A stretch of 5,266 nt of DNA from Hyphomicrobiales bacterium (GTDB taxonomy: Bacteria; Pseudomonadota; Alphaproteobacteria; Rhizobiales; S144-35), in contig WGBT01000195.1 of NCBI GenBank assembly GCA_015494185.1, positions 1 to 5,266 on the forward strand. Direction: 5' to 3'. Positions 5,143-5,266 of this stretch are shown here, piece by piece. Under the pieces are notes generated by a model, which made no database searches, was not told the DNA's origin, and worked only from the letters and a program-made list of their open reading frames with translations. Numbering within the stretch: the first letter of the stretch is position 1; every line of letters starts with the position of its first letter. A program made the translations under genes and the position numbers.

Positions 5143-5266
5143 AGGATGAATGTGCGGCCAAACAAGATTCTAAAGCCGATCTCATGAGAATCGTATTTTG
5201 CTCTAACCCAGATGTCGCATCAGATGATCGGTTTGCGGGCGGATGGTGGTGAGGGACGTTGAGGGG
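5143..5266. other. Unassigned sequence at the right edge, with short inverted repeats
   Basis: GATTCT (5166-5171) and AGAATC (5187-5192) are complementary with a 15-base loop. Within it TCTCATGAGA forms part of a tighter symmetric element, CGATCTCATGAG-A-ATCG (5177-5193), followed by TATTTTG. A minus-strand frame entering from the right edge would end PQRPSPPSARKPII then TGA (5222-5220), possibly the tail of a convergent gene. On the plus strand an ATG at 5243 opens a frame to the edge without a good SD. The 124 bases are too few to choose between these. Confidence 0.35.

Overview
The window looks like an ordinary chromosomal stretch from a moderately GC-rich Gram-negative bacterium, most likely an alphaproteobacterium. 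This assignment rests on the character of the ParC and TpiA sequences (for example HPHGDQAIYD in ParC and an AIGTGLVPT loop in TpiA) and is an inference. No mobile element, CRISPR array, tRNA or rRNA was seen.

Layout. Positions 1-2053 (minus) hold the N-terminal 684 codons or so of parC, topoisomerase IV subunit A; its C-terminus lies beyond base 1. Positions 2054-2491 are a 438-bp gap with no convincing long gene but many inverted repeats, some mutually exclusive, plus an SD-led 17-codon ORF that overlaps the parC start. Positions 2492-3250 (minus) hold a complete tpiA, triosephosphate isomerase. Positions 3251-3620 are a divergent intergenic region. It contains a perfect TATAAT next to the tpiA SD, three iteron-like repeats, a perfect 15-bp dyad overlapping a candidate promoter, and a 16-codon leader ORF. 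Positions 3621-5111 (plus) hold a complete HerA/FtsK-superfamily ATPase of the DUF853 (YjgR-like) family, probably starting at TTG. Positions 5112-5266 hold a weak terminator-like hairpin and then unassigned sequence.

The three large genes do unrelated jobs (chromosome decatenation, glycolysis/gluconeogenesis, and an uncharacterised P-loop ATPase), and nothing shows that they form one system. tpiA and parC share a strand but are separated by 438 bp, so they are probably not tightly co-transcribed. The most interesting content is regulatory: the herA-like gene appears translationally coupled to a mini-ORF through a 4-base TTGA overlap, parC lacks an SD at its own start, and both intergenic regions carry operator-like or RNA-structure-like symmetry. 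I found no evidence for a novel multi-gene system.
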